NCBI GenBank assembly: GCA_036924285.1
Contig: JAYKYS010000007.1
Location: 6,448,001 to 6,512,000, forward strand
DNA from: Asterella californica
Lineage: Eukaryota; Streptophyta; Marchantiopsida; Marchantiales; Aytoniaceae
Direction: 5' to 3'
DNA length: 64,000 nucleotides
Each line of letters begins with the position of its first letter. The stretch's first letter is position 1. Under the pieces are notes generated by a model, which was given only the letters and a program-made list of their open reading frames with translations, made no database searches and had not been told where the DNA came from. A program made the position numbers and the translations under genes. This document shows, piece after piece, positions 33,403 through 45,891 of this stretch.

Positions 33403-33693
33403 TCAAACATCAAGGTGATGTTTTATTAATGATCTTGTGTTTAGAAATTGTATGAGCATGTAAGTGGAAGAAAAGATATTCATTTGAAGATCATAGATGT
33501 AGAATTGCCATGATGATTTTAGTTTCAACCGTTTCATTTCGAGAGTGACTCTGCTGTCTACAACTATATGATGATGCTCGATCAATTGTAATATATGTAA
33601 GTGCTTAGGATTTTTCACTCTCGATAATGCAGTGTATGTTAATCCGTGTCGATTTATGTGCTTGGAACTGAAAGCTACTTGATGCATGGTCAA
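33403..33693 (-). pseudogene. PIF1-like helicase C-terminus
   Basis: TMHQ at the start and GLTYTALSRVKNPKHLHIL match the last conserved helicase motif of the PIF1 family (consensus-like G[ML]xYVALSRV). HHIVVDSRVTLEMKRLK matches the tail typical of Helitron helicases. The ATPase motifs that should lie upstream are absent. Confidence 0.75.
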
Positions 33694-33869
33694 TCCTTGC
33701 GATCTGTGGATAGTTCATGCAGATGCTTGTTGAACAAGGAACTGTGTTCTAGTGATCTTATGTTCTCTGGTATATTTATTGATTGAAAATTGTTATGAAA
33801 TTCTTATAATGGGCGTCCAAGATGGATTAATGTTATTGAAATACAATGTTTCGCCGTCAAAGGAGAGCC

Positions 33870-34511
33870 TTATAGTTTACTTTTTCTCACTCGAATCCAA
33901 GAAATGCTTAGAATTTTCTCGATGCAGATTTTGGACATCTTGAAAAAGATGTTTGGTAAATGTCTAGCAAATTTATGAGTTTTGTATAATAATTCCCACG
34001 AAGCTAGTTTGTGATACGACATCTTTGAAACGATTTGTTTGTTTCTTCCATTGCCAAAATACAAACAAGAAAAATTAGTCTCCTCACAAAATTCATCTTT
34101 GAATAAACTCAAAGGGTGATATCCCTCGCTAGGAGCCACAGTAAGTTTATATTTTTCATTGGCGTAAATCATTTCAGGATCTAAAAAGTTTGCAATAAAT
34201 GTATTAGTGTTTGTGTTTGGATCATGATTATTTTCATTGAACTCGTTATTTATTTCGGTAGTTTCTACTTCATCGAATCGGAGTTGTTCTTTGGAATAAT
34301 TGTTGTTCAAAGTGTCAATCCAATTTTCATTCATCTTGATATTATGATGTTTGTATAAGTGTGTATCAATAAGATAATGTAAAGCTCTCATTACTTTGTA
34401 AGGTCGAACGTAGCTTATTTTATAGATTGATTTTAGACTCAGTTTTCTTTTGATTTCCACTATGATAGAACCTTCTTCTTTGGCCATACGTGGTAAATGT
34501 GTTTGGACCAT
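33870..34511 (-). pseudogene. Helitron protein N-terminal conserved region
   Basis: EIKRKLSLKSIYKISYVRPYKVMRAL is cut here to its core IKRKLSLKSIYKISYVRPYK. With LTVAPSEGYHPLSLFKDEF and ARHLPNIFFKM it follows the order seen before the Rep domain in Helitron replicases (an APxEGxxPLS-type block, then a hydrophobic NIFFK block). An Asn-rich insert sits between. 213 codons are open without a stop despite the AT-rich base composition. Identification is from motif memory. Confidence 0.6.
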
Positions 34512-34749
34512 GTTTGTATTTGACGAGATATTGATAACATTATCTCTTAGATGCTATTGTTGGAAACCATTGTATATATGAATGTTTTCGAACATGATTC
34601 GGGATGAGATCAATCTTTCTTCCACTTCGTTTAAACATTCAAGAAATGATATCGTATTGTTATTGTAAACTCTAGATATCTCAAAGAAAAGAGATATTTT
34701 GTTATTGTTTATATATCGTATTTACATCAAACAAATCCTTGTGTTATCT

Positions 34750-34900
34750 TTAAGCTGTTCAAAAGTTATGTTAGTTGTTTCGGCATAAGAGCAAATGAAA
34801 TCGTAATGAATTTGATCAAAATATTTTAAATTCTTCAAGAAATCACGTTTATAGCATATGTCACATGAATGATATGGAACGTCCAGTAAAGACTTAGAGT
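34750..34900 (-). pseudogene. paired-Cys motif of the Helitron protein
   Basis: The minus strand reads VPYHSCDICYKRDFLKNL at about 34880-34830. A CxxC followed by F and L at fixed spacing is found between the OTU part and the conserved N-terminal region in related elements. Too short to be certain. Confidence 0.4.
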
Positions 34901-35473
34901 AAGTTTCTACGTGTTTTTCTTCTAATGATAGTTTCTTTCGTTTTTTAGAAGTATGGTTAGATGTGTTAATTGAATTAGTCTTATTTTGTATCGTTTTATT
35001 TTATCTGAACGTGTTTTTTTCATTCTAAAGAGTTGTATTTCATATTGTTTATGAGATTGTATGAAACTCTTTATGACATCTTTTATGGATAAATATGGAT
35101 GGTTCTGATAGAATAATAAGAGTTCCGAATATAGAATGTTTAATTGGTGAGAGTCAATATCTTGCAAAGGATGGTTTACTTTGATCTTTTGGAGATTTAG
35201 TTTATCTATACCTAGTTTATAAATTCTAGTTTGAATAGTGTTTAAGTCATTCTCATAAGTAGGATTTTTACTTATAAATTTATGTATTAATTGTACAATT
35301 GGTATATTTAGATGAATTAATCATAAATCTTGCAATTGTTTCACTATATACTCTCATTTTTCAGTAAGAAATTCATCATGAATCAATACGATAGGTTCGT
35401 AATGACCAGAACTACCTTCATTATCATCATATAGAAGATTGAAAGTAACACGATAAGAGTTGTTGTTTGGAAA

Positions 35474-35854
35474 TTAAATTATATTCTTTCCAGAAGTAGA
35501 ACTGTAGATGTGTATATTTTTCTGTAGTTTGGAGGATAAAGCTAAGAGATATAAAGAATCACCCCAGACACCACCTTCTTTTGCCATTATACCAACTTTG
35601 GTTATATATTCATCTACAGATTCGACACGATGCGACACTCTCAATTCATCTTCCATGAAATAAGATAATATCAATGGATCATGTGTATCTCTAGCTCTTG
35701 AGTAGATATTATAAAGTTCATTTTGAGTTTGATTTCGTAAAGATGCGGTAGAAGATTTATGATGCAATAAATATTGTATGGAATCAAACATACAATCTCC
35801 TTGAGTATATATGAAATCTTCACACTTTTTAAATTCAGAAAAATCTTTAGACAT
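35474..35854 (-). pseudogene. OTU-like cysteine protease domain
   Basis: Begins MSKDFSEFKKCEDFIY followed by TQGDCMFDSIQYLLHH, which aligns with the OTU block DGNCLFRSI: the catalytic Asp and Cys are present. The second block, VDEYITKVGIMAKEGGVWGD then SLYLLALSSKL and NIHIY, is the usual OTU core with W-G and the LxxLA helix. The final His block is not seen in this frame. In this setting it is the OTU module of a Helentron-type element. Confidence 0.72.
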
Positions 35855-36900
35855 CTGAACCGAATAATAGAAGATTATGTTTGTTGTTTGATAAACTTAG
35901 AAACTGTAATCCATGAAAATTATGCAAAGGTTGTAATCCACATACTTGATTATGATGACCGTGATGTTGTTCAACTTGGGTTGTCCGATTATGGGTTGAT
36001 GACGAAGTTTGAGTTCTCTTCCTTCTCCTCCGGGTAGTATGAGCAAGAACCACGTGGAGCAGAAGCACATCGATCGTGTAATGTTGAATGTTTTCTACAT
36101 TTCATATGTTGTATTAAGTTTAAATTTCATAGACTTTCATTGTGCGAAGATATTTGATGTAATTTGTATAAAATAATGTCACGTTTCAAGAACAATGAAC
36201 GTTTTTGAAGTATTTACGTTTGAAATCATCTTGAATTTACGTTTAATCAATTAAATTTTATGTTTTGATTTGATTTAGTTCGTAAAGATGTTTGTGAATC
36301 ACATGACGTTTGAATGGTAGTAAATTTCGTATATAATTGTCGTTTCAAAGCGTTTCAAAGCGTACAAAATCGTTTTTGTTTTTTGTTTCTCCTAGTTTAT
36401 ACGTTTCTCCATGGGCTTTATTGTTTCATGTGTTTTGCACATTCATAGAGTTGCACTTGGCAAAGCTACAACATGTTTCTGAAGTGTTTGTTGTTTGAAA
36501 TCGTTTGATGTTTTCATTTTATGCTTTTTAAATTTTGATAATTTGTTGTTGCATTCATCTTTTGTTGGCAGCACGAGTTTTTGTTTGCCAAAGAGTTTCA
36601 TGTTCTACATATGTCACCGTAGGTCAGACTCCGTTTGATCATGTGATATAAACCTGAAAAACAACATCAAAGAAAGCGTTGTTGGAAAACTTCATACAAT
36701 GTTGAATTTACCTTGGAATATATACAACTGGAGACTTTATAGGAGATGATGGAGCAGAAGTTGACTGCTTCTGTATTTGTACTATGGGTTCACTCCCTTT
36801 TGTATCATCAGTGGAAATCTTTTTCATTTTTCCTTTTTTGGACGTAGTGGAATCCATTGTATATATGAACCTGAAAAACGTACATAATATCACTTTCTAT

Positions 36901-39900
36901 CCAAGATAGATATAAAATATACAATAATGACAATAGACAAAAAGCTTTTCTAATTAGATGTCTTAGGTCTTACCTTTGTGAGTAAAAGCAGTAGTTCTGA
37001 TCTCGTAAACTTATTTCAGAGGTACAACGTCGCTACGAAAGAAGGTCTTGCTTTGGATCGATACTATCACTTTGCTTCACTTGCAAAACATGATAGGCCT
37101 TAAGTAAGCTGAATGGAATAAATATTATTCATAATCTTATTAAAAATTAAGAAAGAGTGGAAAAAATAATATTCCAGACACAAAGTAATTCGGAGAACCT
37201 GTACATAAAGTAAGGAAAAGAGCGGTTACACAAAGTCTTGATTATTAATAATGTAAAAAGTTATTAATAATGTAAAAAGTCATTAACAACCGATAATTAA
37301 TTGACTGTTTGTAACAGCCTAATGATATTTGCAGTAGTGGGTGTTCTCTCGGTAAATTTGTGGAGTATCATCGGAGTTGCTCGTGGACATCAGTGTCCGA
37401 ACTTTCAGTGCACTTTCAACTATCTTCAGTAGTCGTCGGACATGAAACACTCGCAGACATACTGACTACCATCAATTATGCCAAGGAGACTTCAAAGCTC
37501 ATAATGTGAGGAACAAATGACTAATTATTAACATGTTCCCATACGCTAATCATGGACACATATTGCACGACCTTCTGGGAGCAAAAGAGAAGCTTTTTAC
37601 AGGTTACAGAACGAAATGCATCTCTGTCAGAGGAGCTGCAGGCCATAAAATATTAAATAAGGATTGAACATACAGCTATTCACCAACTTTACAAATTATG
37701 ATCCACTTGGAAATATCCATAGATATTCTGTTTTCTCTCCACTCCCACTTAAGTATCTTTTAAAGATTTATTTGCAAAACATAAAGTTTCATATCATGCC
37801 AAGGGCTCTATTGAATAGAGCAAAAATAACCAACGGAGACTGAGTCGGATGTGATGTGACTACTTGAGGTCAGTGCAAATACACGTCACTGCTGCCTGCA
37901 GAGAGGGAGAGATATAAGAGGAGCTACCAAGAAACTCAAGTTAGATATAGAGGCTCCACCAATTTGGGATGGAAATTGTCTAGGTGCAAGGGAAGGATGA
38001 AGGAAAGGAAGTATAGAGAAATGAGAGAGAGTCTTGTTTCGCAGAAAGGCTTCCTTCTTCCTGCCTCTTGCATCTTTGCTTCTTTGTTCCCTCTCCATCT
38101 TAATGTATTATCTAACCTTTCCTGCGCCAAGGGTTAGATCATAAATTGAAGTTTATCATAAATTAGTGTATATCTGTATATTAATGTATGTTTATACTAA
38201 TTTTAAGTTGAACATGAACACCTGCTGGGCTGATGTCCACAGTCTTGCTCCTGGGTTTGGAAAGTAAATCTTCGTCAAGTAAGCACACATCTGAAGGACA
38301 CACAAGGATTAAGGAAAATACTTTCTTCTGTAAAAAGAGTAGCAACCTTCAGAACAAGTCGGCAGAGAGCCTGCGATCGTTCTCTTACATGTCTTCCGTG
38401 TGTCCATGTAACAAGGGGCTGTGTAGATGTAGAGCTACTGCCTAAACGCTGGTGATCTGACAGATGTGTTGAGGGTCATGACTTAGCAATTGTTGTTACG
38501 GCCGGAGGATAAGAGGATGATGTAGGGGTAATGCTTAACACCTATACTGCAAACCCTTAACCGGCTAGAAGGTCCATAAGGGCATTTTAGCTTGCCGGCA
38601 TGCAATGAAACTGCGTATTGTAAATATTCGACTTCCATCGTTCAGCAAATGATAAACATGAACATTCTGTTACGAAACTGTCTAGAAATGAAAGTCAAAG
38701 TTTTGTGCTTCGCCGCCGTCTGTTTCTTGCGCATTTTAGGTGTGTACGTAGAGCTAGTACGCAGCTCCGTTGTTTCCTGAGCATGTTGTTACTGGCATTC
38801 TCAAGTGGGAAACCCTCGTGTACCCATGTGTGGTTAGTTCAGGCGGAAGAAAAACTTAGCGCCCTTAAACGCATAACATACATGGCGAGTCATTGTATCT
38901 CGGTAAATGAGCTGGTTTTACGTGAAAATTCCTGGGTGTACGAAATCTACCATGAATTGTGGAGCTGTGTTTAAACCCCCGGTATGGCTACAAACGCTCA
39001 TGTTAATCCAGGAGAACTCTTTTTGCGGGTTAGCTTTCAGAGAACCGAGAAAGTTAATCGCTTCACAGAAAATGTTTTTGGTGATGACATAGAATATGGG
39101 GAATAAAGAATCAAATTAAAGCTCTTCACTACCTTTACAAGTTGCGATTCATCTCAAAACGAACATATCGACGGAGAAATATCAATATGGAGATTTCAGG
39201 TTTCATGGCACATAAGAGATTCTCCTCTGTTCTAGCTCAAAGTCCGCAATGAGGAAAAAAAGATTATTCCGTTTCATGCTTTTATACCGATACCGGAAGT
39301 TTTTAACTGAATCATTTCTGCGCGGTGCCTCTCTTGGGTAAAGTGGTAGAGTGGTAGAGGGAGATTACAGGTCACAACTCTGATTTGTAATCTTTCTTCC
39401 ATCTGTTTCAGTGGTCATGTAAACTCGCATGCAGTGGGAGCTCATTGGTAGCCGTAAATACGTCTGACTGTAGCGGGGTCTCAAGATCGTTTGTTCACCA
39501 ATCCCGGAGCAAGGGACAAGTCACGACAATGAAGCGCACTGGATGCCAAAAATGGATATAAGCAAGATGGCTGAGACAGGCACAAGACATATCTCCAGAC
39601 GAAAGTTGTCCCCTGATGAGATCTTACACTGGAAAGCAGCCACTGTTCAGTTGCCAACCTTCTGATTCTTCCACGCTCTCTAAAACTCCTGCAGTCTTCT
39701 CCAAGTGCGTGTTGGAACAATTCTGGGTAGCCACAGATAGCCCCGTCCTTGACACTTCAAGTGTACCACGTACAGTGCAGTTTCCTTTATGCTAGTCTTG
39801 TAAATCTTCTAAAAAGTTCACGAGCGCCCAGTAACACATATTTTCGACAATGCCAGCAACTTGCATTGCGCAAGGACTAAACGATGCCAGCTATTCGAGG

Positions 39901-40753
39901 AACCTTCGAACACAATTGGGATGACACTCAGAGGAACTACAAGCCTAGAAGACTCTGCCGCTATGTCAACGCCGAATCAATCAACCGGACTTCGTCACTA
40001 CTCTTGACGTTGCTGCAACCTCCGAGTGACATGGTCACCTCGGTACGGTGGCTTACACAACTTAATCGGAAAATATCATCCACAGGGGAAAGAGGAATTG
40101 TACGAGATGGCAACCAAACCCAACATGAGAATTGCGAAGGCTTTTAACATGAGTTTCCTCCTGGGCAAATCTCGTGACCGGGAGAGTTCTTTACAACTTT
40201 TGCCGTGAGCGACAAGATGAGTGCCAAACGAGATACAAAATACAGATGGCGGATCTCGCGTTTAATCTAAAGGTAGTTGTTGTCTAGATTACATACGAAC
40301 AAAAATGATAAAGTTGCTTCTGCGAAGTCTTTCACCACCGGACTGCAGCGATCATGATCAATCTTCAAACGATATCTCACATTTTCATCTCTGGCAGAAA
40401 CCCAGTAATATGATGAAGTTTAAAAGCTCCTGGCTAGAAGGGAATTAAAAAACTACAAGCAAGGAGAAAGCGACATATATCGATCCACAAGGATATGCTA
40501 CTAACGACCGGTGCTCATCGGCCATGGAGAAGAGCACCACCAATAAACTGATATAAGCCCGCGTGCTCCAAATAACTGCTAGAGAGGACAAGATGAACGT
40601 GATAATGCGACTGCAGTTTGCCACAACGAGATGAACTTTAGTTGATTTGTTAACGAAATGACGAACATAATAAAGCGCATGCAGATGGCCATTACTTGAT
40701 GAGTAACAAACAAGGCAGAAATCTACCAAGATGTAGACCAAAATATCAGCTTG
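36901..40753. other. no recognisable gene
   Basis: Short open frames on both strands (for example 37886-38098 minus, 38233-38445 plus, 40445-40741 minus) lack motifs, splice support or repeats. A small doublet TTATTAATAATGTAAAAAGT lies at about 37242-37280. Exons of gene 2 could lie here undetected. Confidence 0.4.
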
Positions 40754-41009
40754 TGTTGGAAATGGACTGCTAGTAGAATAGGCTAAGGCAAAACTCTAAG
40801 TCACGGCATAAGGACGGTATGAGAGTGTGAGAGAGCTCCTCAAGAGAGTGTAGGCAAAACCAAGTAAATGAATACTCAATAATGTACAATGGCATTGGGC
40901 CTGAATAATATACCTTGGGTCTTGGCCTTGGTGACCTTACGAAATGTCATCATCTAATAGCCTGAACTGGTTACTGTAAAACGGGAGTATTCACACTTGT
41001 ATTCTAACA
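40754..41009 (-). repeat. Copia D 3' LTR
   Basis: 256 bp. Matches the Copia B LTRs with more differences than those show to each other. Followed on the plus strand by CTCCCACTC, the complement of the polypurine tract GAGTGGGAG. Confidence 0.9.
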
Positions 41010-41044
41010 CTCCCACTCAGTACCAGTTCGGATAAAAATATTAC

Positions 41045-41461
41045 TTAGCTAGAAAACATTCCTAGCTTCGGTAGTAGATAGTCCAACTTGGGAGCTGGTA
41101 AGCTCTTTGTCAAAATATCTGCAACCATGTCCTCAGTAGGACAATATCTGACTTCTATAACTTTTCCAGGGACGTGATCTTTGATGAAGTGATATCGGAT
41201 GTCGATGTGCTTCGTACGGTCGTGGAACTTGCTAGTGTCGACAAGGGTCATAGCACTTTGATTATCAAAATATGTAACGGTCGGCTCCTTGTCATGCAAT
41301 CCGATGTCGGTCAAGAGCTGACGTAACCAGATTGTCTCTGAGCAGCTCGTGCTAAGAGCTACATATTCTGCCTCTGTACTTGACAGGGCTACTGACTTCT
41401 GTCTTTTGGAGGACCAGCTGATGGCTCCTCTAGAGTAGATGAAGCAATGTCCTGATGTGGA
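41045..41461 (-). pseudogene. pol: Copia D RNase H C-terminal part
   Basis: Aligns with Copia B 30370-30786: LSSTEAEYVALST, VTYFDNQSAMTLVDTSK (Cys to Phe), TKHIDIRYHFIKDHV, DILTKSLPAPKLD. It is cut from upstream by TGA at 41461-41459, a CGA Arg codon in B. Confidence 0.85.
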
Positions 41462-43003
41462 TCATCTTGTCTCCGCATGTCCTCCCCAATCAGCATCGGT
41501 GTAACCGAACAGAGAGTAGGGCTGGGATGAGTGAGCATACTCAAGGTACAAATTTAAAGTTCCCTTGATGTAACAGAAAACCCGCTTCATAGCGGCAATG
41601 TGCTTAGGTCCAGGACTACTTATGAACTGAGAGAGTACACTAATGGGATAAGACAAATCAAGACGAGTACATACTGCGGCCCAATTAATAGAGCCAGCTG
41701 CACTCTGGTAAGGATAACTATTACATAGCTTCTTTTCATTTTCAGTGACAGGGGAGTCATCCGAAGAAAGTTTCTCACCTGTAACTAGAGGGGTGCTTAC
41801 AGGTTTGCAGTCTTGTAAGCCAAACTGAAATAGTTTCTGTGTCAAATACAAAGTTTGACTAAGTCTGATAGTGCTAGAGGACGGGTCACGATTAATCTCA
41901 ATGCTAAATGCTATATGCTTAATGCTCAATATACATGAGTGCTGTTTCTGATGCAAGTAGTAAACGTTTCCGTCTGCACCGGACTTAGCAAATCCAAGAG
42001 AAAGCAAGAAGTTGTCGATGATCAAGTACAATTCTCTTGATGATTGCTTAAGACCGTAGAGAGTCTTGAGCAATCTGCATACTTGACTGCGCCTTGCTGT
42101 AGTCACGTCTTCCGGGACACTCATGTATATTTCCTCGTTAAGTGTTCCATTCAGAAATGCAGTTTTAACATCCATTTGATGTACATGTAGATTATACTGC
42201 GCTGAGATGGCAAGGATGAGCCGTATTGACTGAATGCGGACTACAGGGGAAAAAGTTGCTGTGCAGTCCAACCCGTAGATCTGGGTGAAACCACGAGCCA
42301 CTAGTCTCGCCTTATAACGAGCAATGGACCCATCGGTATTAAGTTTTAACTTAAAGGTCCACTTACATGTTATCGGTCGGCGTCCTTGTGGCAAGTCGGT
42401 GAGCTTCCAAGTGCCGTTAGATTCCTGGGAATCTAACTCCTCCTCTATTGCTCTTCTCCACTGATCGGCATCAGAAGAAGATACTGCTTCTGTGTAAGAA
42501 ACAGGTTCCATTGGCACTGGTTTGAGAGTTACCATCAATGCACGCTTGGTGTTCTTCCGAGACTTCGGGATCAGCGATGAAGGATCGTAGTCTTCATCTG
42601 GGTTCTGTTGTGGAAGAATTGAATGTCGAGCTGATCGTCTCAATGGAGACGGTGCTGGGAAATCCAATGGAGGAAGAGAGGACTCGTTGTGGGTGGAGCC
42701 GGAAACTCGTGGTGAGCGTGGTGATGTGCGCCGAAGGTAAAGATGACGCGGGCTCAAGTTCTCTGCAGAGAGAGAGTGATGGCTTGAGGAGTGAGAACGT
42801 GGAGGGCAACTGCTCCCACTGGATTGTGTACTGCTGGTGACTCCTCCGTCAGGGCCATGACTGCTAGGGACTCCTCCTCCAGATCCAAGACCAACAGATG
42901 GGGTTGGAGCTGGACCGGCAGGAGATGGCAGAGGAACTCCCATTGAAGAGAAACCGGGAGAGACGGACGGGACATAAGCTGGACCAGCTGAAGGGGCGGG
43001 CAC
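41462..43003 (-). pseudogene. pol: Copia D linker, RT and RNase H start
   Basis: 513 open codons: Pro/Ser-rich linker, EAVSSSDADQWRRAIEEEL, ARYKARLVARGFTQIYGLD, VHQMDVKTAFLNGTL (first catalytic Asp), the region before the active site, then SIEINRDPSSSTIRLSQTL and GYTDADWGGHAE. Between HQKQHS and FSIEINRD, about 130 bases carrying the YVDD active site are missing, replaced by a short patch of GAGCATTAAGCAT-like repeats (41900-41937). The frame is open across the lesion but the product could not polymerise. Confidence 0.88.
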
Positions 43004-43317
43004 AGTATGATAAAAATGGACGTCGGTCTCAGGAGACGCTTGAGTGAGTGGGAGATCAGCAGAGGGGGTGGATGTGGGAGGGAGAGTCGGGGAAGACTCA
43101 TCGAAGATAACATCACGAGAAGTGAAGGTATGACCGTTAGATTTCTTTGGAGACGGTAACCCTTACTCTGACCGCTATAGCCAAGGAAGATACACTCGTG
43201 AGAGCGATCATCGAGCTTTGTGCGCTCAACCTCGAGGACCTGGGAAAAAACGCGACAGCCAAAGACGCGCAGAAAGGAGAGATCGGATCGACGAGGAGTT
43301 GTGGAGGCATAGGAGTG
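43004..43317 (-). pseudogene. pol: Copia D integrase-to-linker segment with frame breaks
   Basis: Corresponds to Copia B 28410-28740 (FLRVFGCR, VERTKLDDRSHECIF). It is separated from the upstream frame by TGA at 43317-43315 (TGG in B) and shifts frame near 43140. Confidence 0.75.
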
Positions 43318-44868
43318 TCAGAGTTCATAAGGTGTGGTCATAGACGGGATAGCTTTAGACGGACACCGGTTCTGGAAGAAGGTGGCGCAGGTGATTGCTT
43401 CATCCCAGAAGGGCTTGATGAGCTTGGAAGTGAAAAGCATAGAACGGACACCATCAAGCAAGCTGCGGTTCTTGCGTTCAGCAACGCCATTCTGCTGAGG
43501 TGAGTAAGGGACTATGAATTGACACTGGATGTCACGCTCGCGACAGAAAGCGTCAAAAGCAGCTGAACGATATTCTCCGTCATTGTCAGATCGCAAAGTG
43601 ATAAGAGATTGACCAGTGGCGCGCTCAGCAAATACTAGATAGTCTCGGAAAGCAGCAAAGCAGTCACTCTTATAGTAAAGAAGACGAGTGACAGTGTAGC
43701 GCGAGTAGTCATCAATAAAGGTGATGAAATACTCATAGCCAGAAAAGGTGCAAGGGGAGATGCGACCACTAATATCAGAATGGACCCGTGCTAGAGGGCG
43801 AGTGGATCGAGTGGAGCTAGCACGTGAGAATTTAGTGCGTGCATGCTTGCCGTGTGCACAAGCTGGACAAATATCCTCAGAGAGCGAGAAGGAAGGGAGA
43901 CCGGTAACATACCTGCGGTGGCTCAGCTCATGAACTCGATGATGGTTGATATGGCCGAGTCGCTGATGCCACAGGGTAGAGAGATCGCCCGTTGTAGTAA
44001 CAAGGGCACAGGGTCGAGGTGGCGTCAGTGGAGGAGTCCGACTGCCAGATGTAAAGCCCTGAAGGCCTGCCAACAAATGCGGAGGAGACCGAGGCCGAGA
44101 AAAAAAAGAACCCGACTGCTCGTCAAAGGGAATCCGAGATGAGACCCGGTGAGCAAAAGAAGGACTGTAGGGACGAGGGCCAAGAAGGCCCTCTGTCCCT
44201 CCTTGGGGGACTATATCCCTATTAGAGGGATCGTCCCCCTGGTCCCCGGACGGACTGCCGTCGGAGCTGGCCCTGGATGGACTACCACCAAGGCAGTCCG
44301 CGGGGGTTGGCCTGCCGGCCCCGCCGCGCGCATCCCCACTGCGGGGATGCGGGGGCGGATCTCCGAGATCCGCGCCGCCGCTTCTGCTGACGCCCCTGCC
44401 TCCCAGGTCAGCGGGGGTCGCGGCGACCTCCTGCGACCTCGGAGGTGGACTGCCTCCGTGTGGAGGTAGTCCGTGGAGATGGGGTGGTGCCCCATCCGTG
44501 CGGATGTGTTCCCTATTCGTTTCCCACGGATGGGTTATTCTCAACGAGGTCGCCGGAGGCACGTCTCGTCGGGAGTCCTCAAGGATTGGGGAGTCTCCGC
44601 TGGCTGCGGACTCCCTGTGTGTACTCGAGGGGTGTGTGCCCCGGGGCGCGAAACTCGGAAGCCCCTCGTTTCTGGGAAGGGACACAGATGTCTGGGGAGA
44701 CGTGTAGGAGTTTCCAGGGATGGGCGTGCGGTGAGAGGGCGCGGGACTTTGAAAGGGTGTGCGACCTGGATCGATCCGTGTGAGGGGAAGGGACTCGATC
44801 CATGTGCGTGTTTGAGGAGGCATGCCAAGGGGTGGTGTCCTTACGGGAAATGAACCAAGGAGTGTCAT
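43318..44868 (-). pseudogene. pol: Copia D linker, GAG-pre-integrase and integrase
   Basis: 516 open codons. The first ~230 are a Pro/Arg/Ser/Gly-rich linker with GC-rich coding sequence (44200-44700). Then come WHQRLGHINHHRVHELS, CPACAHGKHARTKF, HSDISG, FITFIDDYSRY, LRSDNDGEYRSAAFD (Gly to Asp beside the second catalytic Asp) and SPQQNGVAERKNRS with the catalytic Glu. It ends at TMTTPYEL. Confidence 0.88.
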
Positions 44869-45641
44869 AGTGAAGGGGTAGAGGTCGTGATGATTGAAAT
44901 TGAGCCCTCATTATTCAAGTGAGACAATTCCGAATTTTGTGGAGTGAGGGGGTCTTCTCTAGTGAGAGAGTGCTCCGAATTAGAGATTTGAAAATTCCGT
45001 GAGTGACTTGGGTGAATTTCAGCTTGGGTGTGCACATTCTGTGAGACGAGGCTGGGCCTGGACCGTGGGAAGCGGATCATGCGCATGTTGCGGTTGAATA
45101 GTGAGGTGCTAGTCTGCTGGTTAGATTGCGGTCTAGCTCGCAAGCGCGGTCCTGTTCTCTGGCTAGGTGGTAGTGTGTGAACTACAGAAGTCCTACCAGC
45201 TGTAGCTACAAGCGCGGTTTGGTCAGCGACCAAAATTGAATTCCCGAGCATGTAGAGACCGTTGACAGTGGGACAGGGAGCTAGCACTTGTCCAAATCTG
45301 TCTTCTAGGTGATAGAATCCATTGCCAATTAAGCACCAGCCGCCATGGGCATCAAATTGCCGAGCTGAGAATAAATTCTTCTGCAAGGCGGGCACGTGAA
45401 GAACGGCACGTATGTACACATGCTCGCCGTTGAGCAGGCGCACTTCCACCATGCCGGAACCAGCAACGTGGATGGTGGTGTTGTCACCGAGTAGAATCGC
45501 ATCATTCTCGGTGTTCTCAGAAGAGACGGGTGAGTATTCGACAAATTGTCGTCGATTATGCACCATGTGGTGTATGGCACCCGTGTCCACATACCAATTA
45601 GGATCAGCTGTCTGCACGATTGCAGACGAACATTGTGCCAC
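44865..45641 (-). pseudogene. pol: Copia D protease
   Basis: DPNWYVDTGAIHHMVHNRRQ contains the catalytic Asp-Thr-Gly. Then ILLGDNTTIHVAGSGMVEV and VLHVPALQKNLFSARQ, followed by the Ser/Pro-rich start of the linker. The Gln after RR is TAA in Copia B. Confidence 0.85.
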
Positions 45642-45671
45642 CAGAACTCGATGAGTGTTGCCGTTGTTGTT

Positions 45672-45891
45672 CTAGGAACGGCGATTCTTGTTCTTGTTCT
45701 TGTTACCAGCATTCGAGTTTTCGTTGCTGCTGCTGGGTTTGTCAGGACACTCGGCGATGCGGTGCCCAGGCTTGTTGCACTGGAAACATTTCTCGTTAGG
45801 ATCTGGCGGTCTCTTTGGTGGCTGGTTGCCGCCTTGTCGGTTGCCATCATTGTTGCGCCGGTTGTTGCCATTGCGTCCTCCTTGCCGGCGT
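45672..45891 (-). pseudogene. gag: Copia D gag zinc knuckle, cut by Gypsy E
   Basis: Basic Gly/Asn/Arg-rich stretch followed by an intact CCHC finger, CFQCNKPGHRIAEC, and a Ser/Asn-rich tail. The frame leaves Copia D at 45891, where the LTR of Gypsy E begins. The rest of gag is not in the window. Confidence 0.85.

Larger units (their letters stand above)
31690..36900 (-). mobile_element. degraded Helitron2/Helentron-like element
   Basis: A sharply AT-rich tract, unlike its surroundings. On the minus strand, from high to low coordinate, it shows an OTU-type cysteine protease, a paired-Cys motif, the conserved region that precedes the Rep domain in Helitron proteins, and the C-terminus of a PIF1 helicase. 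OTU plus Rep/PIF1 is a known Helitron2/Helentron arrangement. The Rep HUH domain and most of the helicase are missing: only about 180 bases separate the flanking parts. Ends were not identified, so the limits follow base composition. Confidence 0.65.
40754..45891 (-). mobile_element. Copia D: Ty1/copia element, 5' end not present here
   Basis: Same family as Copia B, opposite strand. From the 3' LTR (40754-41009) it runs through RNase H, RT, integrase, protease and the gag zinc knuckle. At 45891 it is interrupted in gag by Gypsy E. Its 5' part should lie beyond the gypsy cluster, outside the window. Stops at 41459 (CGA to TGA) and 43315 (TGG to TGA), a deletion over the RT active site and several frameshifts make it inactive. 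The target sequence left of the LTR is GCTTG. Confidence 0.9.

Noticed and set aside
39325..39410. tRNA gene suggested by GTGGTAGAGTGG
   Set aside because: No B box at the right distance and no cloverleaf can be drawn.
38233..40208. Small plus-strand frames as host exons
   Set aside because: No consistent splice sites, phase or motif linking them.
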